Shown here one piece after another: positions 8,767 to 16,485 of a stretch of 37,276 nucleotides of DNA (position 1 is the first letter of the stretch; every line of letters starts with the position of its first letter). Source of the stretch: an uncultured SAR116 cluster alpha proteobacterium. Its GTDB lineage: Bacteria; Pseudomonadota; Alphaproteobacteria; Puniceispirillales; Marisalimonadaceae. The translations under genes and the position numbers were made by a program. The notes beneath the pieces are model-generated. The model worked only from the letters and a program-made list of their open reading frames with translations, was not told the origin of the DNA and did no database searches. Location of the stretch: assembly GCA_902530325.1 (NCBI GenBank), contig CACAAB010000015.1, positions 1 to 37,276 of the forward strand. Reading direction: 5' to 3'.

Positions 8767-8780
8767 TTATTATATAATAA
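8767..8780. promoter_or_regulatory. Self-complementary -10 element between mutY and the DUF721 gene
   Basis: TTATTATATAATAA is a perfect 14-base palindrome in the 56-base divergent gap. It presents TATAAT on both strands (8773-8778 plus, 8769-8774 minus). On the plus strand it would give a leader of about 32 bases for the DUF721 gene. On the minus strand transcription would start almost at the mutY ATG. No good -35 hexamer is seen on either side, so this is a candidate only; such a sequence is not rare in AT-rich DNA. Confidence 0.35.
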
Positions 8781-8816
8781 ATCAAAAAAAATTTAATTTA
8801 AAATAATTGTTAACAT

Positions 8817-9254
8817 ATGAAGTCTTTATTAAAAATCACAGAAAATATTATTGAGAAAAATCTAAGTAGATTAGGATCTATTCAAAATCATATATTTTTC
8901 AATTGGGCACATATTGCAGGTCAATATGCAAATATAACAATTCCACATAAAATAAAATTTGATAGAAAAAAAAATATCGATGGCCAAATAACAATCAAAG
9001 TCCAAAATGGCTTCGGACTTGAAGTTCAATACGCAATTCCACTTCTATTGGATCAAATTAATGCTCGATTCGGGTTTAAAGCAATATCAAAAATAAAAAT
9101 TATTCAAGCTGACATTCAGAACAACTTTGAAATTAAAAAAGAACCTATTAAACGTACTTTGGAAAATACTCTAGAAAATTTGGAGTCTAATATACTTCCA
9201 GACAGCGAACTGAAATTAGCAATGCAAGAATTTGAGATTTCTAGAAAAAAATAG
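8817..9254 (+). CDS. DUF721 domain protein (DciA-like)
   Basis: This 145-residue protein resembles the DUF721 family that includes DciA, the replicative-helicase (DnaB) operator of bacteria lacking DnaC. The conserved part spans about residues 10-105: an N-terminal helical segment ending in FFNWAHIAGQYANITIPHKI (the W-x2-I/V-x-G pattern typical of DUF721), then a KH-like segment with ITIKVQNGFGLEVQY and LLDQINARFGFKAISKIKII. The remaining ~40 residues are charged and probably disordered. The order mutY / DUF721 / dsbA / smc recurs in alphaproteobacteria. A DciA-type role in helicase loading is inferred from family membership; the C-terminal region characteristic of experimentally studied DciA is not clearly present. 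Confidence 0.78.
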   Translation: MKSLLKITENIIEKNLSRLGSIQNHIFFNWAHIAGQYANITIPHKIKFDRKKNIDGQITIKVQNGFGLEVQYAIPLLLDQINARFGFKAISKIKIIQADIQNNFEIKKEPIKRTLENTLENLESNILPDSELKLAMQEFEISRKK

Positions 9255-9286
9255 TTGCATTTTATAAAATCTTGTTCTTTGTACAT

Positions 9287-9307
9287 TAATCTTAGTATAT
9301 AAGATTA
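9287..9307. promoter_or_regulatory. 8-bp inverted repeat upstream of dsbA-smc
   Basis: TAATCTTA (9287-9294) and TAAGATTA (9300-9307) form a perfect inverted repeat around GTATA, within the 98-base gap between the DUF721 gene and the dsbA-like gene. It overlaps a possible -10 (TATATA, 9296-9301) lying 18 bases after a possible -35 (TTGTTC, 9272-9277). It could be an operator, or a weak A/U-rich hairpin. The evidence is symmetry and position only. Confidence 0.35.
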
Positions 9308-9352
9308 TTATTATTTGAAATTTTAAATGAGCAAAAAAAGTTGGGGAAAAAT

Positions 9353-9979
9353 ATGTTTTTAAATAGAAGAAAATTTTTACTAGGTATTGGTGCTTTTTTC
9401 TTATTTTCAAAAAAAAGTTTTTCAAATCAATCCTCATTAAACGAGTTGATGAGAAAACAATTTTTGGGTTCTAATAATGCACCCATTAAAATAAAAGAAT
9501 TCTTTTCATTAACCTGTGGTCACTGTTCTAACTTTCATATAAAAACATTACCTCAACTCAAAAAAAAATACATTGATACTGGTAAAGTTCAATTAGAATT
9601 TATTGATTACCCTCTTGACAGACTTGCCGTTATAGCAGCTACATTAGCTAGATCAATACCAACAAAGGACGGATATATAGAAGCCGTTAGCATTTTATTA
9701 AAAAAGCAGAAACAATGGGCATATTCAAAAAATCCTTTGAATGAATTACAATCAATAGCAAAATTATTTGGTATATCATCAAAAAAATTTAATGATATTT
9801 CTCAAAACATTCCTCTTATGCAGGAAATTGTTACAAAAATGGAGGAAGAGGCTAAAAACTTTGATATAAACTCCACTCCAACTTTCATTGTAAATGATAA
9901 ATATAAAATTTCTGGAGCTCTATCTTTCAAAGACTTTGAAAAAGAACTTTTGAAGTCAATTAACGCAAAAAAGTCTTAA
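9353..9979 (+). CDS. DsbA-family thiol-disulfide oxidoreductase
   Basis: This is a periplasmic thioredoxin-fold protein of 208 residues that makes or shuffles disulfides in exported proteins. The N-terminus NRRKFLLGIGAFFLF is an export signal with a twin-arginine pair followed by a hydrophobic stretch. The active site is C55-G-H-C58 and the cis-proline is P176 in STPTFIVN. FTLTCGHC-like DsbA proteins immediately before smc are common in alphaproteobacteria. I chose the ATG at 9353, preceded by GGGG at 9343-9346, over an in-frame TTG at 9341, because the TTG overlaps the likely ribosome-binding site and the signal peptide is complete without it. smc starts 18 bases downstream. No dsbB is in view; the DsbD/ScsB at 19.4-21.4 kb is a possible redox partner, which is inference. 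Confidence 0.9.
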   Translation: MFLNRRKFLLGIGAFFLFSKKSFSNQSSLNELMRKQFLGSNNAPIKIKEFFSLTCGHCSNFHIKTLPQLKKKYIDTGKVQLEFIDYPLDRLAVIAATLARSIPTKDGYIEAVSILLKKQKQWAYSKNPLNELQSIAKLFGISSKKFNDISQNIPLMQEIVTKMEEEAKNFDINSTPTFIVNDKYKISGALSFKDFEKELLKSINAKKS

Positions 9980-9997
9980 TGTAAAATTGGAAAACAA

Positions 9998-12900
9998 ATG
10001 AAATTCAAATCGATAAGAATTTCTGGATTTAAATCTTTTTTAGAGCCAACAGAAATAGACCTTAATGAAGGGCTAACTGGGATAGTAGGCCCAAATGGCT
10101 GTGGCAAATCAAACATTGTAGAAGCTATTAAATGGGTAATGGGTGAAAACTCAGCAAGACAAATGCGTGGCGAAGGTATGGATGATGTAATTTTTTCTGG
10201 ATCAAATGAACGTCCAGCAAGAAATTTTGCAGAAGTTACAATTAAATTAGATAATACTGAAAAAAAAGCTCCTGCTAATTTTAATCAATTTGATGAAATT
10301 GAAATTTCAAGAAAAATTGAACGAGATAAAGGTTCGACTTACAGGGTTAATTCTAAACAAGTTAGATCAAGAGATGTACAACTAATTTTTGCAGATACCG
10401 CTACTGGAGCTCGATCATCAGGAATTGTAAGTCAGGGAAGGATTTCACAAATAATTGAGCACAGTCTTGAAGATAGAAGAATAATTCTTGAAGAAGCCGC
10501 AAACATTAAAGGGTTACATAATAGGAGACATGAAGCGGAATTGAAATTAAACGGAGCTACTGATAACTTAAGTAGGTTGTTAGATATTGAGAATACATAC
10601 AATGAACAACTAATTGAATTAGAAAAACAAGGCAGAAAGGCTGCTCGTTACAGGTCAGTAGGAGATAGATTAAGAAAAGCAGAAGCTTCGCTTTTCTTGT
10701 CATTACTAAATACCGCTGAAAAAGAATTTGATGAACTAGAAACAAAATTTGAGAAATCAAAAAATAACGTTGAAGAGGCTCAAATAAACTTATCTAAAAA
10801 CACAAAATCAAAGCTAGAGATTTTTAATAAGCTACCTGAGCTAAGAAAAACTGAAATAGAAAAAGCTGCTATTTTACAATCATTAAATATTTCAAAAATA
10901 AGATTAGAAGAAGAAGAAGCAACTTCAAAATTTACGTTGAATAATGTTCTAAACCAAATAACACAAATAGAAACTGATATTAAAAGAGAAATTGAAATAA
11001 AAGACGATGCAAATAAAACAATTGCAAATCTTCTTTTAGAAAAAGACAAGCTACAATTAGATACAAAAGATTTCACAACTAAGAAAAATGATGCTTCAAA
11101 AAAAGTAAATGAACTTAAAATAAAATCTGAAGATGCAGATGCAAAACTTTCATCTATTAATTCCGAAATTTTTTCAATAAAATCTGACAAATCAGATCTG
11201 GAAAATCGTATTAATAATTTAAAAGGAAAAATAAAAAATTCAGAAGATCAAATATCACAGTTCAATATTACTGAAGATAAAAAGTTAATCGATGAGCACA
11301 ACAAGAAAAGGGTTAATATTGAAAAGTTAATTAAAGAAGAAAGCAACAAACTAGAATTAATAAAAAAACAATTAGAAACTAAAGAGAATTTAAATATAAA
11401 CCTAAAAGAAAAGAAGGATAAAATAGATTATGATCTCAATGTAATGAGAGCTGATTTACATTCTTTATCTTCGCTATTAGGCTATGATGAATTCAAAAAC
11501 AACACTCTAGAAGCAACAATAGATGATATAGGGAACCTTCAAGATGCAATTGGATCGGTACTAGGTGAAACAATATTAGCGCCTGTAAAATCAGACAATT
11601 CAGACGAACAGAACATTTCTTACTGGAAAAAAATTACAGCTAAATTTGAAGAAAAGTTACCCAAAGGTGCTACTCCTATAATCTCAAAAATTAAAAAGAA
11701 TTCAATTCTAGATATTGCATTAATCGGTATAGGCATCGTAGAAAATGAAAAAACTGCTTTTAAACTTCAAAAAGAATTATCTTTTGGACAGGCTTTGACA
11801 ACTTTAAAAGGAGGCTTGTGGAGATGGGATGGATATGTTCAACCTTTAGGTGTTCAAAATAGTTATTCAGAAAGATTACAACAAATTACAAAATTAAGAA
11901 ATTTACAAGATGAATTACCATCTAAAGAAAAAGATGAACTTACTATTGTTGATGAAATTAATCAAAATGAGTTGGAATTGAAGAAAATTTTTGGAACAAC
12001 GAAGGAAATAGAATCTAAAATAAACCTGCTGAATAATGAATTAAATGACACAAAATTATCAATTTCAAGTTTAGATTCAAAGATTGTTTCAATCACTATC
12101 TTATTAAAAGAACATCAAAATATTTTAGATACATCTCAAAAAGAATTAGTAGATTTAGAAACACTATCTAAAAAATCACTAAACTTGCCAACTTTACTAG
12201 CAGATGAATTAAAAATCAGAAATGCAGCTGATCAATGTAGAAACGAATTGACAGATGCAATGGCTGCAGAGCAACAAATTAGAAATCAGGAAAGTTATCA
12301 ACAAAGAAACCTAATGCAAATTAAAAATCAAAAAAATGATTGGGAAAACAGAAAGGACGAGGCAGAAACAAGAATTAAATCTTTAAAAGAAAGACTAGAT
12401 AACTTGAAAGAAGATAAATCAAGACTTGAGAAGCTACCAGATAATTTTGTGGAAAAGGCTAATGAATTAAATATCAAGATTGAAACAGCTGAACAAAAAA
12501 GAAACCTTGCTGCAGATAGGTTAGTACAAACGGAAACATTACTTAATGAAGCAGAAAAATTAGAAAAATCGTCAGAACAAAATTTATCATCTTTTCGAGA
12601 AGATATGATAAAAGTAGAAGCCGCACTTAATCTAGCTAGCACAAAAATAGAAAATATCGAGGATAGAGTTTATGAGAAACTCAGGGTAAAGTCGAAGCAA
12701 CTAAAAGAAATTGTTAATTTAAGTGACAACGAAGAATTAAATACATCAATCGAAACTCTAGAAAAAACAGTTCAAAGATTATTAAATGAAAGAGAATCAT
12801 TAGGCGCTGTAAATTTACGTGCTGAAGAAGAAATGAACGAAATGAGACAAAAAATTGAATTGATGTCTAAGGAAAGAGTTGACTTAGAATTAGCAATTGA

Positions 12901-13426
12901 AAAACTAAAAAGTGGGATTTTTGAATTAAATAAAGAAGGCAGACAACGACTTAAAGATAGTTTTGAGCTCGTAAATAAAAACTTTAAGAATCTTTTTAAA
13001 GAGCTTTTTGGAGGTGGAGACGCTGAATTAAAATTAGTTGGAGATGATGATCCTCTTAAAGCTGGGTTGGAAATCTTAGCAAGTCCTCCTGGAAAAAAAA
13101 TGCAATTACTTTCCTTGTTGTCAGGTGGAGAACAAGCTTTAACAGCCATATCTCTCATTTTTTCTGTTTTCTTATGCAATCCTGCTCCAATATGTATTTT
13201 AGATGAGGTAGATGCTGCTTTGGATGATAGTAATGTTAGCAGATTCTGTAACTTATTAGATAAAATAGTAGATGAAACAGAAACCTATTTTTTAGTTGTG
13301 ACACACCACAGATTGACTATGGCTAAAATGAATAGGCTTTTTGGTGTTACTATGGAACAAAAAGGCATAAGTAGACTAGTTTCTGTTGATTTAGAACAAG
13401 CAAATAAAATAAAGGATATAGCCTAA
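9998..13426 (+). CDS. smc: Chromosome segregation protein SMC
   Basis: This is a bacterial SMC ATPase that organises and segregates the chromosome with ScpA and ScpB (not in this window). It has 1142 residues, typical for alphaproteobacterial SMC. The N-terminal head shows FKSFLEPTEI and the Walker A loop GPNGCGKSN (31-39), and GIVSQGRISQII carries the Q-loop. Long charged coiled coils flank a hinge region at about 480-640 (LSSLLGYDEF through LTTLKGGLWRWDGYV). The C-terminal head has the ABC signature LLSGGEQALTAISL near 1040 and Walker B CILDEVDAALDD near 1068, followed by the H-loop VVTHHRLTM. It is probably co-transcribed with dsbA upstream. No missing catalytic residue is seen. Confidence 0.96.
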   Translation: MKFKSIRISGFKSFLEPTEIDLNEGLTGIVGPNGCGKSNIVEAIKWVMGENSARQMRGEGMDDVIFSGSNERPARNFAEVTIKLDNTEKKAPANFNQFDEIEISRKIERDKGSTYRVNSKQVRSRDVQLIFADTATGARSSGIVSQGRISQIIEHSLEDRRIILEEAANIKGLHNRRHEAELKLNGATDNLSRLLDIENTYNEQLIELEKQGRKAARYRSVGDRLRKAEASLFLSLLNTAEKEFDELETKFEKSKNNVEEAQINLSKNTKSKLEIFNKLPELRKTEIEKAAILQSLNISKIRLEEEEATSKFTLNNVLNQITQIETDIKREIEIKDDANKTIANLLLEKDKLQLDTKDFTTKKNDASKKVNELKIKSEDADAKLSSINSEIFSIKSDKSDLENRINNLKGKIKNSEDQISQFNITEDKKLIDEHNKKRVNIEKLIKEESNKLELIKKQLETKENLNINLKEKKDKIDYDLNVMRADLHSLSSLLGYDEFKNNTLEATIDDIGNLQDAIGSVLGETILAPVKSDNSDEQNISYWKKITAKFEEKLPKGATPIISKIKKNSILDIALIGIGIVENEKTAFKLQKELSFGQALTTLKGGLWRWDGYVQPLGVQNSYSERLQQITKLRNLQDELPSKEKDELTIVDEINQNELELKKIFGTTKEIESKINLLNNELNDTKLSISSLDSKIVSITILLKEHQNILDTSQKELVDLETLSKKSLNLPTLLADELKIRNAADQCRNELTDAMAAEQQIRNQESYQQRNLMQIKNQKNDWENRKDEAETRIKSLKERLDNLKEDKSRLEKLPDNFVEKANELNIKIETAEQKRNLAADRLVQTETLLNEAEKLEKSSEQNLSSFREDMIKVEAALNLASTKIENIEDRVYEKLRVKSKQLKEIVNLSDNEELNTSIETLEKTVQRLLNERESLGAVNLRAEEEMNEMRQKIELMSKERVDLELAIEKLKSGIFELNKEGRQRLKDSFELVNKNFKNLFKELFGGGDAELKLVGDDDPLKAGLEILASPPGKKMQLLSLLSGGEQALTAISLIFSVFLCNPAPICILDEVDAALDDSNVSRFCNLLDKIVDETETYFLVVTHHRLTMAKMNRLFGVTMEQKGISRLVSVDLEQANKIKDIA

Positions 13427-13448
13427 TTAAAGTTTTTGAAGTTAACTC

Positions 13449-13477
13449 TTGACTTATTTGTTAGCTCAAAATAATTT
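13449..13477 (+). promoter_or_regulatory. Predicted sigma70-type promoter of the atp (Fo) operon
   Basis: TTGACT (13449-13454) and TAATTT (13472-13477) are separated by 17 bases, in the 85-base gap between smc and atpI. Transcription would start near 13484, giving a leader of about 28 bases. This is the best-formed promoter in the window. Confidence 0.55.
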
Positions 13478-13511
13478 AAGCACGCTTATAGTTTTCATTT
13501 GAAAGTATAGT

Positions 13512-13820
13512 ATGAGCACGTTAAATAAAGAAAAAAATTTATCAAAAAGAATAGATGTTGCACTAGCTAAGAAGGATTATAAAAAAACATTTAAAGATAC
13601 AGATTCGCTTAACATTTACTATAGAGTTGGAACAGAATTACTCGCAGGTTTGCTTATTGGTGCGGGCTTAGGATGGACAATAGATCAGTGGCTTAATACA
13701 ACTCCATTATTTCTATTAGTATTTTTTTTATTAGGTGGTATAGCGGGAATATATAATCTTTGGAGAGTTTTGACTGGCAAAGGCCTAAAAATGGGATTTT
13801 TTAACAAAAAAGATAAATAA
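13512..13820 (+). CDS. atpI: ATP synthase assembly protein I (AtpI)
   Basis: This is a 102-residue membrane protein of the AtpI family, which heads the Fo operon in many bacteria and helps assemble the c-ring. A charged N-terminus of about 35 residues precedes two membrane spans: ELLAGLLIGAGLGWTIDQWL (about 44-63) and LFLLVFFLLGGIAGIYNLWR (about 68-87). The G-x3-G pattern and DQWL between the spans are family-typical. It starts at an ATG behind the predicted promoter, and atpB begins one base after its stop codon. Confidence 0.88.
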   Translation: MSTLNKEKNLSKRIDVALAKKDYKKTFKDTDSLNIYYRVGTELLAGLLIGAGLGWTIDQWLNTTPLFLLVFFLLGGIAGIYNLWRVLTGKGLKMGFFNKKDK

Positions 13821-13821
13821 T

Positions 13822-14565
13822 ATGAATTCACCTGTTGAACAATTTACAATAAAAACATTATATGAACTTAATTTGATGGGAATTGACATATCTTTTACCA
13901 ATGCATCTTTGTTTATGATGCTTTCTATTTTAGGTTCTACAGGTTTTCTATACTTAGGGTCAAAAAAGCAAGCAATTGTTCCAGGAAGATTACAATCATT
14001 AGTAGAAATGTCATATGAGTTTGTGGCTAATATGGTTAAAGAGAATGCTGGTAAAGAAAGTCAAGCTTATTTCCCTTTCATATTTACCTTATTTATGTTC
14101 ATATTATTTGGAAATTTACTTGGAATGATACCTTACAGTTATACCTTTACTTCACAAATTGCAGTTACCTTTACATTAGCAGCAATTGTATTTATTGGCG
14201 TAACAATTATAGCCCTCTTTAAACATGGCTTTAAATTTTTTACTTATTTTTTTCCGTCTGGGGTTCCCATTGGTTTAGCACCTCTTTTGATACCAATTGA
14301 AATCATATCTTATTTTATTCGTCCTATCAGTTTGTCTGTTAGATTATTTGCTAACATGCTTGCAGGACACACAATGATGAAAGTTTTTGCTGGATTAATT
14401 ATAATGATGGGTTCTGCGGGTGGTATTTTGAAAGTAGGAGCTGTTCTGCCTCTTTTAGCTGTTATTGGTTTGACAGGACTTGAATTTTTAGTAGCAGCCC
14501 TTCAAGCTTATGTCTTCAGCATATTAACATGTATGTATCTCCATGACGCTTTACATTTACACTAA
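13822..14565 (+). CDS. atpB: ATP synthase Fo subunit a
   Basis: This subunit is the stator half-channel that carries protons to and from the c-ring. It has 247 residues with five or six membrane spans. The essential arginine is R174 in ISLSVRLFANMLAGH, followed by TGLEFLVAALQAYVFSIL, the conserved last helix where E and Q line the exit channel. PFIFTLFMFILFGNLLGMIPYSY is the family-typical first part of the core. It sits 1 base after atpI and 41 bases before atpE, in the split Fo operon of alphaproteobacteria; the F1 genes are expected elsewhere. Confidence 0.97.
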   Translation: MNSPVEQFTIKTLYELNLMGIDISFTNASLFMMLSILGSTGFLYLGSKKQAIVPGRLQSLVEMSYEFVANMVKENAGKESQAYFPFIFTLFMFILFGNLLGMIPYSYTFTSQIAVTFTLAAIVFIGVTIIALFKHGFKFFTYFFPSGVPIGLAPLLIPIEIISYFIRPISLSVRLFANMLAGHTMMKVFAGLIIMMGSAGGILKVGAVLPLLAVIGLTGLEFLVAALQAYVFSILTCMYLHDALHLH

Positions 14566-14606
14566 TTCATTACTAAATTAAAAACTAATAAAGAAAGGAA
14601 AATAAA

Positions 14607-14834
14607 ATGGAAATGGATGCCGCAAAATTAATAGGAGCTGGATTAGCAGTTATAGCCTTAGCTGGCGTTGGAGTTGGAATTGGTAACATCTTTGCTTCAT
14701 TAGTTACAGCTGTAGGAAGAAATCCAGCAGCAAAAAATGAAGTTTTTGGAATTGCTATTTTAGGTTTTGCTTTAACTGAAGCAGTTGCACTCTTTGCGCT
14801 TGTTATTGCATTATTGCTTCTTTTCACGTTTTAA
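14607..14834 (+). CDS. atpE: ATP synthase Fo subunit c
   Basis: This is the 75-residue proteolipid that forms the rotating c-ring. Helix 1 contains the glycine series GVGVGIGN (20-27), the loop has the conserved RNP (38-40), and helix 2 carries the ion-binding carboxylate E58 in [12 protein letters not shown]. The sodium-type ligand set is not evident, so proton coupling is expected. A strong ribosome-binding site (GAAAGGAAA) precedes the ATG, and a stable hairpin follows the stop codon. Both fit the need for many c copies per complex. Confidence 0.97.
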   Translation: MEMDAAKLIGAGLAVIALAGVGVGIGNIFASLVTAVGRNPAAKNEVFGIAILGFALTEAVALFALVIALLLLFTF

Positions 14835-14847
14835 ATAAATCAATGGT

Positions 14848-14877
14848 TTTGCCTATAGTGATAATGCTATAGGCAAA
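14848..14877 (+). terminator. Hairpin between atpE and the b' gene (attenuator or mRNA-stabilising element)
   Basis: TTTGCCTATAG (14848-14858) and CTATAGGCAAA (14867-14877) form a perfect 11-bp stem with an 8-base loop (TGATAATG), 14 bases after the atpE stop codon and followed by TTTTAATT. It has the shape of a weak intrinsic terminator, but the T run is short and the operon continues 24 bases later. Partial termination or protection of upstream atpE mRNA is therefore more likely than a full stop. The structure is seen directly; the role is inferred. Confidence 0.6.
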
Positions 14878-14900
14878 TTTTAATTAAATAAGAATAAAAT

Positions 14901-15485
14901 ATGCTGTATAAAATTAAAATTTGGTTAATTTTAATATTTTTAACAAATACTTCCTTCGTTATTGCTGGAGAAGTTAAAACTGGTCTTCCACAATTAGATT
15001 TCAATACATACCCATCTCTAGTTTTTTGGTCTGTATTATCTTTAATACTTGGATATTTATTAATAAAATACTTGGTAACACCAAACATTAAATCAATATT
15101 AAATAACAGGGAAACAAATATACAAAATGATTTAGTTAAAGCCAAAACATCAAATCAAGAAGCGGAAAAAATCAAAGAAAGTATATTAAACACTCAGTCA
15201 GAAATAAAATCAAAATCTCAATCAATTATAAATGTTGCTTTGTCAGAAACTAAACAAACTATTGAAAAGAAAGAAAAAGAAATAACTCAGAAATTAAATG
15301 AAAAAATTCTGGAAGCTGAGAAAAAAATATTAGATACCCAAAAATTGGTTATTAAAGAAGTGTTAAACAATGCCGAAGAAATTTCAGCAAGAGTTGTTCA
15401 AAATTTAACCGACCTAAAATATGATAAAATTGAAGGTAAAAAGGCAATTAAGACCGCATCAAAAAACATAATGATGGAGAAATAG
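14901..15485 (+). CDS. atpF2: ATP synthase Fo subunit b'
   Basis: This is the first of two b-type peripheral-stalk subunits, the arrangement seen in alphaproteobacteria and phototrophs. It has 194 residues. A hydrophobic N-terminus (about 5-22, with FVIAGE after it) looks like a signal peptide. GLPQLDFNTYPSLVFW then leads into the membrane span at about 43-60 (SVLSLILGYLLIKYLV), a b'-type feature. The remainder is a long charged helix (residues 70-165) that pairs with subunit b and reaches F1. The gene lies behind the post-atpE hairpin; subunit b begins one base after its stop. Confidence 0.92.
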   Translation: MLYKIKIWLILIFLTNTSFVIAGEVKTGLPQLDFNTYPSLVFWSVLSLILGYLLIKYLVTPNIKSILNNRETNIQNDLVKAKTSNQEAEKIKESILNTQSEIKSKSQSIINVALSETKQTIEKKEKEITQKLNEKILEAEKKILDTQKLVIKEVLNNAEEISARVVQNLTDLKYDKIEGKKAIKTASKNIMMEK

Positions 15486-15486
15486 A

Positions 15487-15972
15487 ATGCACTTTGATGA
15501 AACAGCTTGGGTTACAATTGCATTTGTACTATTTTTTTTGTTAGTTTGGAAAAAAGGGAAAAATGGTTTATTATCCTTATTGGATAAGAGATCTTCATTA
15601 ATTGAAAAAGAACTTAATGAAGCAAAATCACTAAAAAAGGAAGCTTTAGAAGAACTTAGAATTGCTTTACAAAATCAAAAAAATGTATCTGACGAAGCTG
15701 AAAATTTAATTAAAGATGCAAAAGAAACCGCAAAAAAGATTCAAGAAGAAGCTAAACTAAGGTCTCTTGAAATTGTCAAAAGAAAAGAAGACCAAGCTAA
15801 GCAAAAGATATTATCTTTAGAAGCAGAGTCTATAAGAAATATCAAAGAAATTACCAGCCATATAGTTATTGAATCTTCTAAAACCTATATTAAAAACAAA
15901 TTGGATGAAAAAGAGAACATTAATTTAATCTCTAAATCATCAAACGAGATTAAATCTTCTATATTAAAGTAA
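15487..15972 (+). CDS. atpF: ATP synthase Fo subunit b
   Basis: This is the second peripheral-stalk subunit, 161 residues. A short N-terminus leads into one membrane span (WVTIAFVLFFLLVWKKGK, about 8-25), followed by LLSLLDKRSSLIEKELNEA and a continuous charged coiled coil rich in Lys and Glu. This is the classic subunit b layout. TGGAGAAATAG before the start provides a ribosome-binding site inside the end of the b' gene. It closes the operon: the convergent lipoprotein gene begins at the very next base, leaving no room for a separate terminator. Confidence 0.94.
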   Translation: MHFDETAWVTIAFVLFFLLVWKKGKNGLLSLLDKRSSLIEKELNEAKSLKKEALEELRIALQNQKNVSDEAENLIKDAKETAKKIQEEAKLRSLEIVKRKEDQAKQKILSLEAESIRNIKEITSHIVIESSKTYIKNKLDEKENINLISKSSNEIKSSILK

Positions 15973-16401
15973 TTACTTTATTCCTACAAAAACTTGCCCT
16001 CCAATAGGTACTGTAATATCAAATGTTGTAGCTCTATCAACTATTTTACTACCCTTTAATAAAAATTGTGAGTAATTAAATTCATCTCTTTCAAACTCAT
16101 TGTCATCAAAATCCACAGAAACTATAGTAATATTTACAGGAACATAATCTTCTTTTGAAGTATCATTTCTAATTGCCCTTATATTAATAGAAAGCTCCAT
16201 TTGGATATTTTTTCCATCTTTATAACACTCCTTTTGCACACCTCTAAATCCTAAATAAATAGGCACGTTTTTTTCTGAATAAACAGCAATTTCAGAAGCT
16301 TTTTTTGGTGAAATTATTTTTGGACATTCAATAATCTCTTTTTTAAAAGTTGTGCAACTATTAAAAATTAAAAATAAAATTATTATAAAAATTTTAATCA
16401 T
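15973..16401 (-). CDS. Predicted small lipoprotein of unknown function
   Basis: This is a 142-residue protein I do not recognise. The N-terminus MIKIFIIILFLIFNSC is a lipoprotein signal peptide: hydrophobic core and a lipobox ending in Cys16. The mature part is mostly beta-strand-like with alternating hydrophobics (MELSINIRAIRN, VNITIVSVDF, TFDITVPIGGQVFVGI) and two further cysteines near 25 and 59, which could form a disulfide. This suggests a small beta-sandwich anchored to a membrane. An AAAGG site lies just before the ATG. It abuts atpF tail to tail with no gap and is divergent from ispH. Similar small lipoproteins may occur in related genomes, but I cannot name a family. Confidence 0.8.
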   Translation of the reverse strand: MIKIFIIILFLIFNSCTTFKKEIIECPKIISPKKASEIAVYSEKNVPIYLGFRGVQKECYKDGKNIQMELSINIRAIRNDTSKEDYVPVNITIVSVDFDDNEFERDEFNYSQFLLKGSKIVDRATTFDITVPIGGQVFVGIK

Positions 16402-16485
16402 ATATAATACCTTTATAAAACAAAAAGTTTTGTAACTAGATTAATCTTTATTGACGTTCTCTATGTAATACATCAAAAGTAAATT

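Noticed and set aside
9341..9343. TTG at 9341 as the dsbA-like start
   Set aside because: It overlaps the likely GGGG ribosome-binding site of the ATG at 9353, and the signal peptide is complete from the ATG.
10780..11190. Long antisense reading frames inside smc (also 12328-12642 and 12772-13179)
   Set aside because: They are serine- and phenylalanine-rich mirror images of the smc coding sequence, without family resemblance or ribosome-binding sites.
16451..16456. TTGACG upstream of ispH as a promoter
   Set aside because: The nearest TATA-like element is only about 7 bases away and nothing suitable occurs at 16-18 bases.
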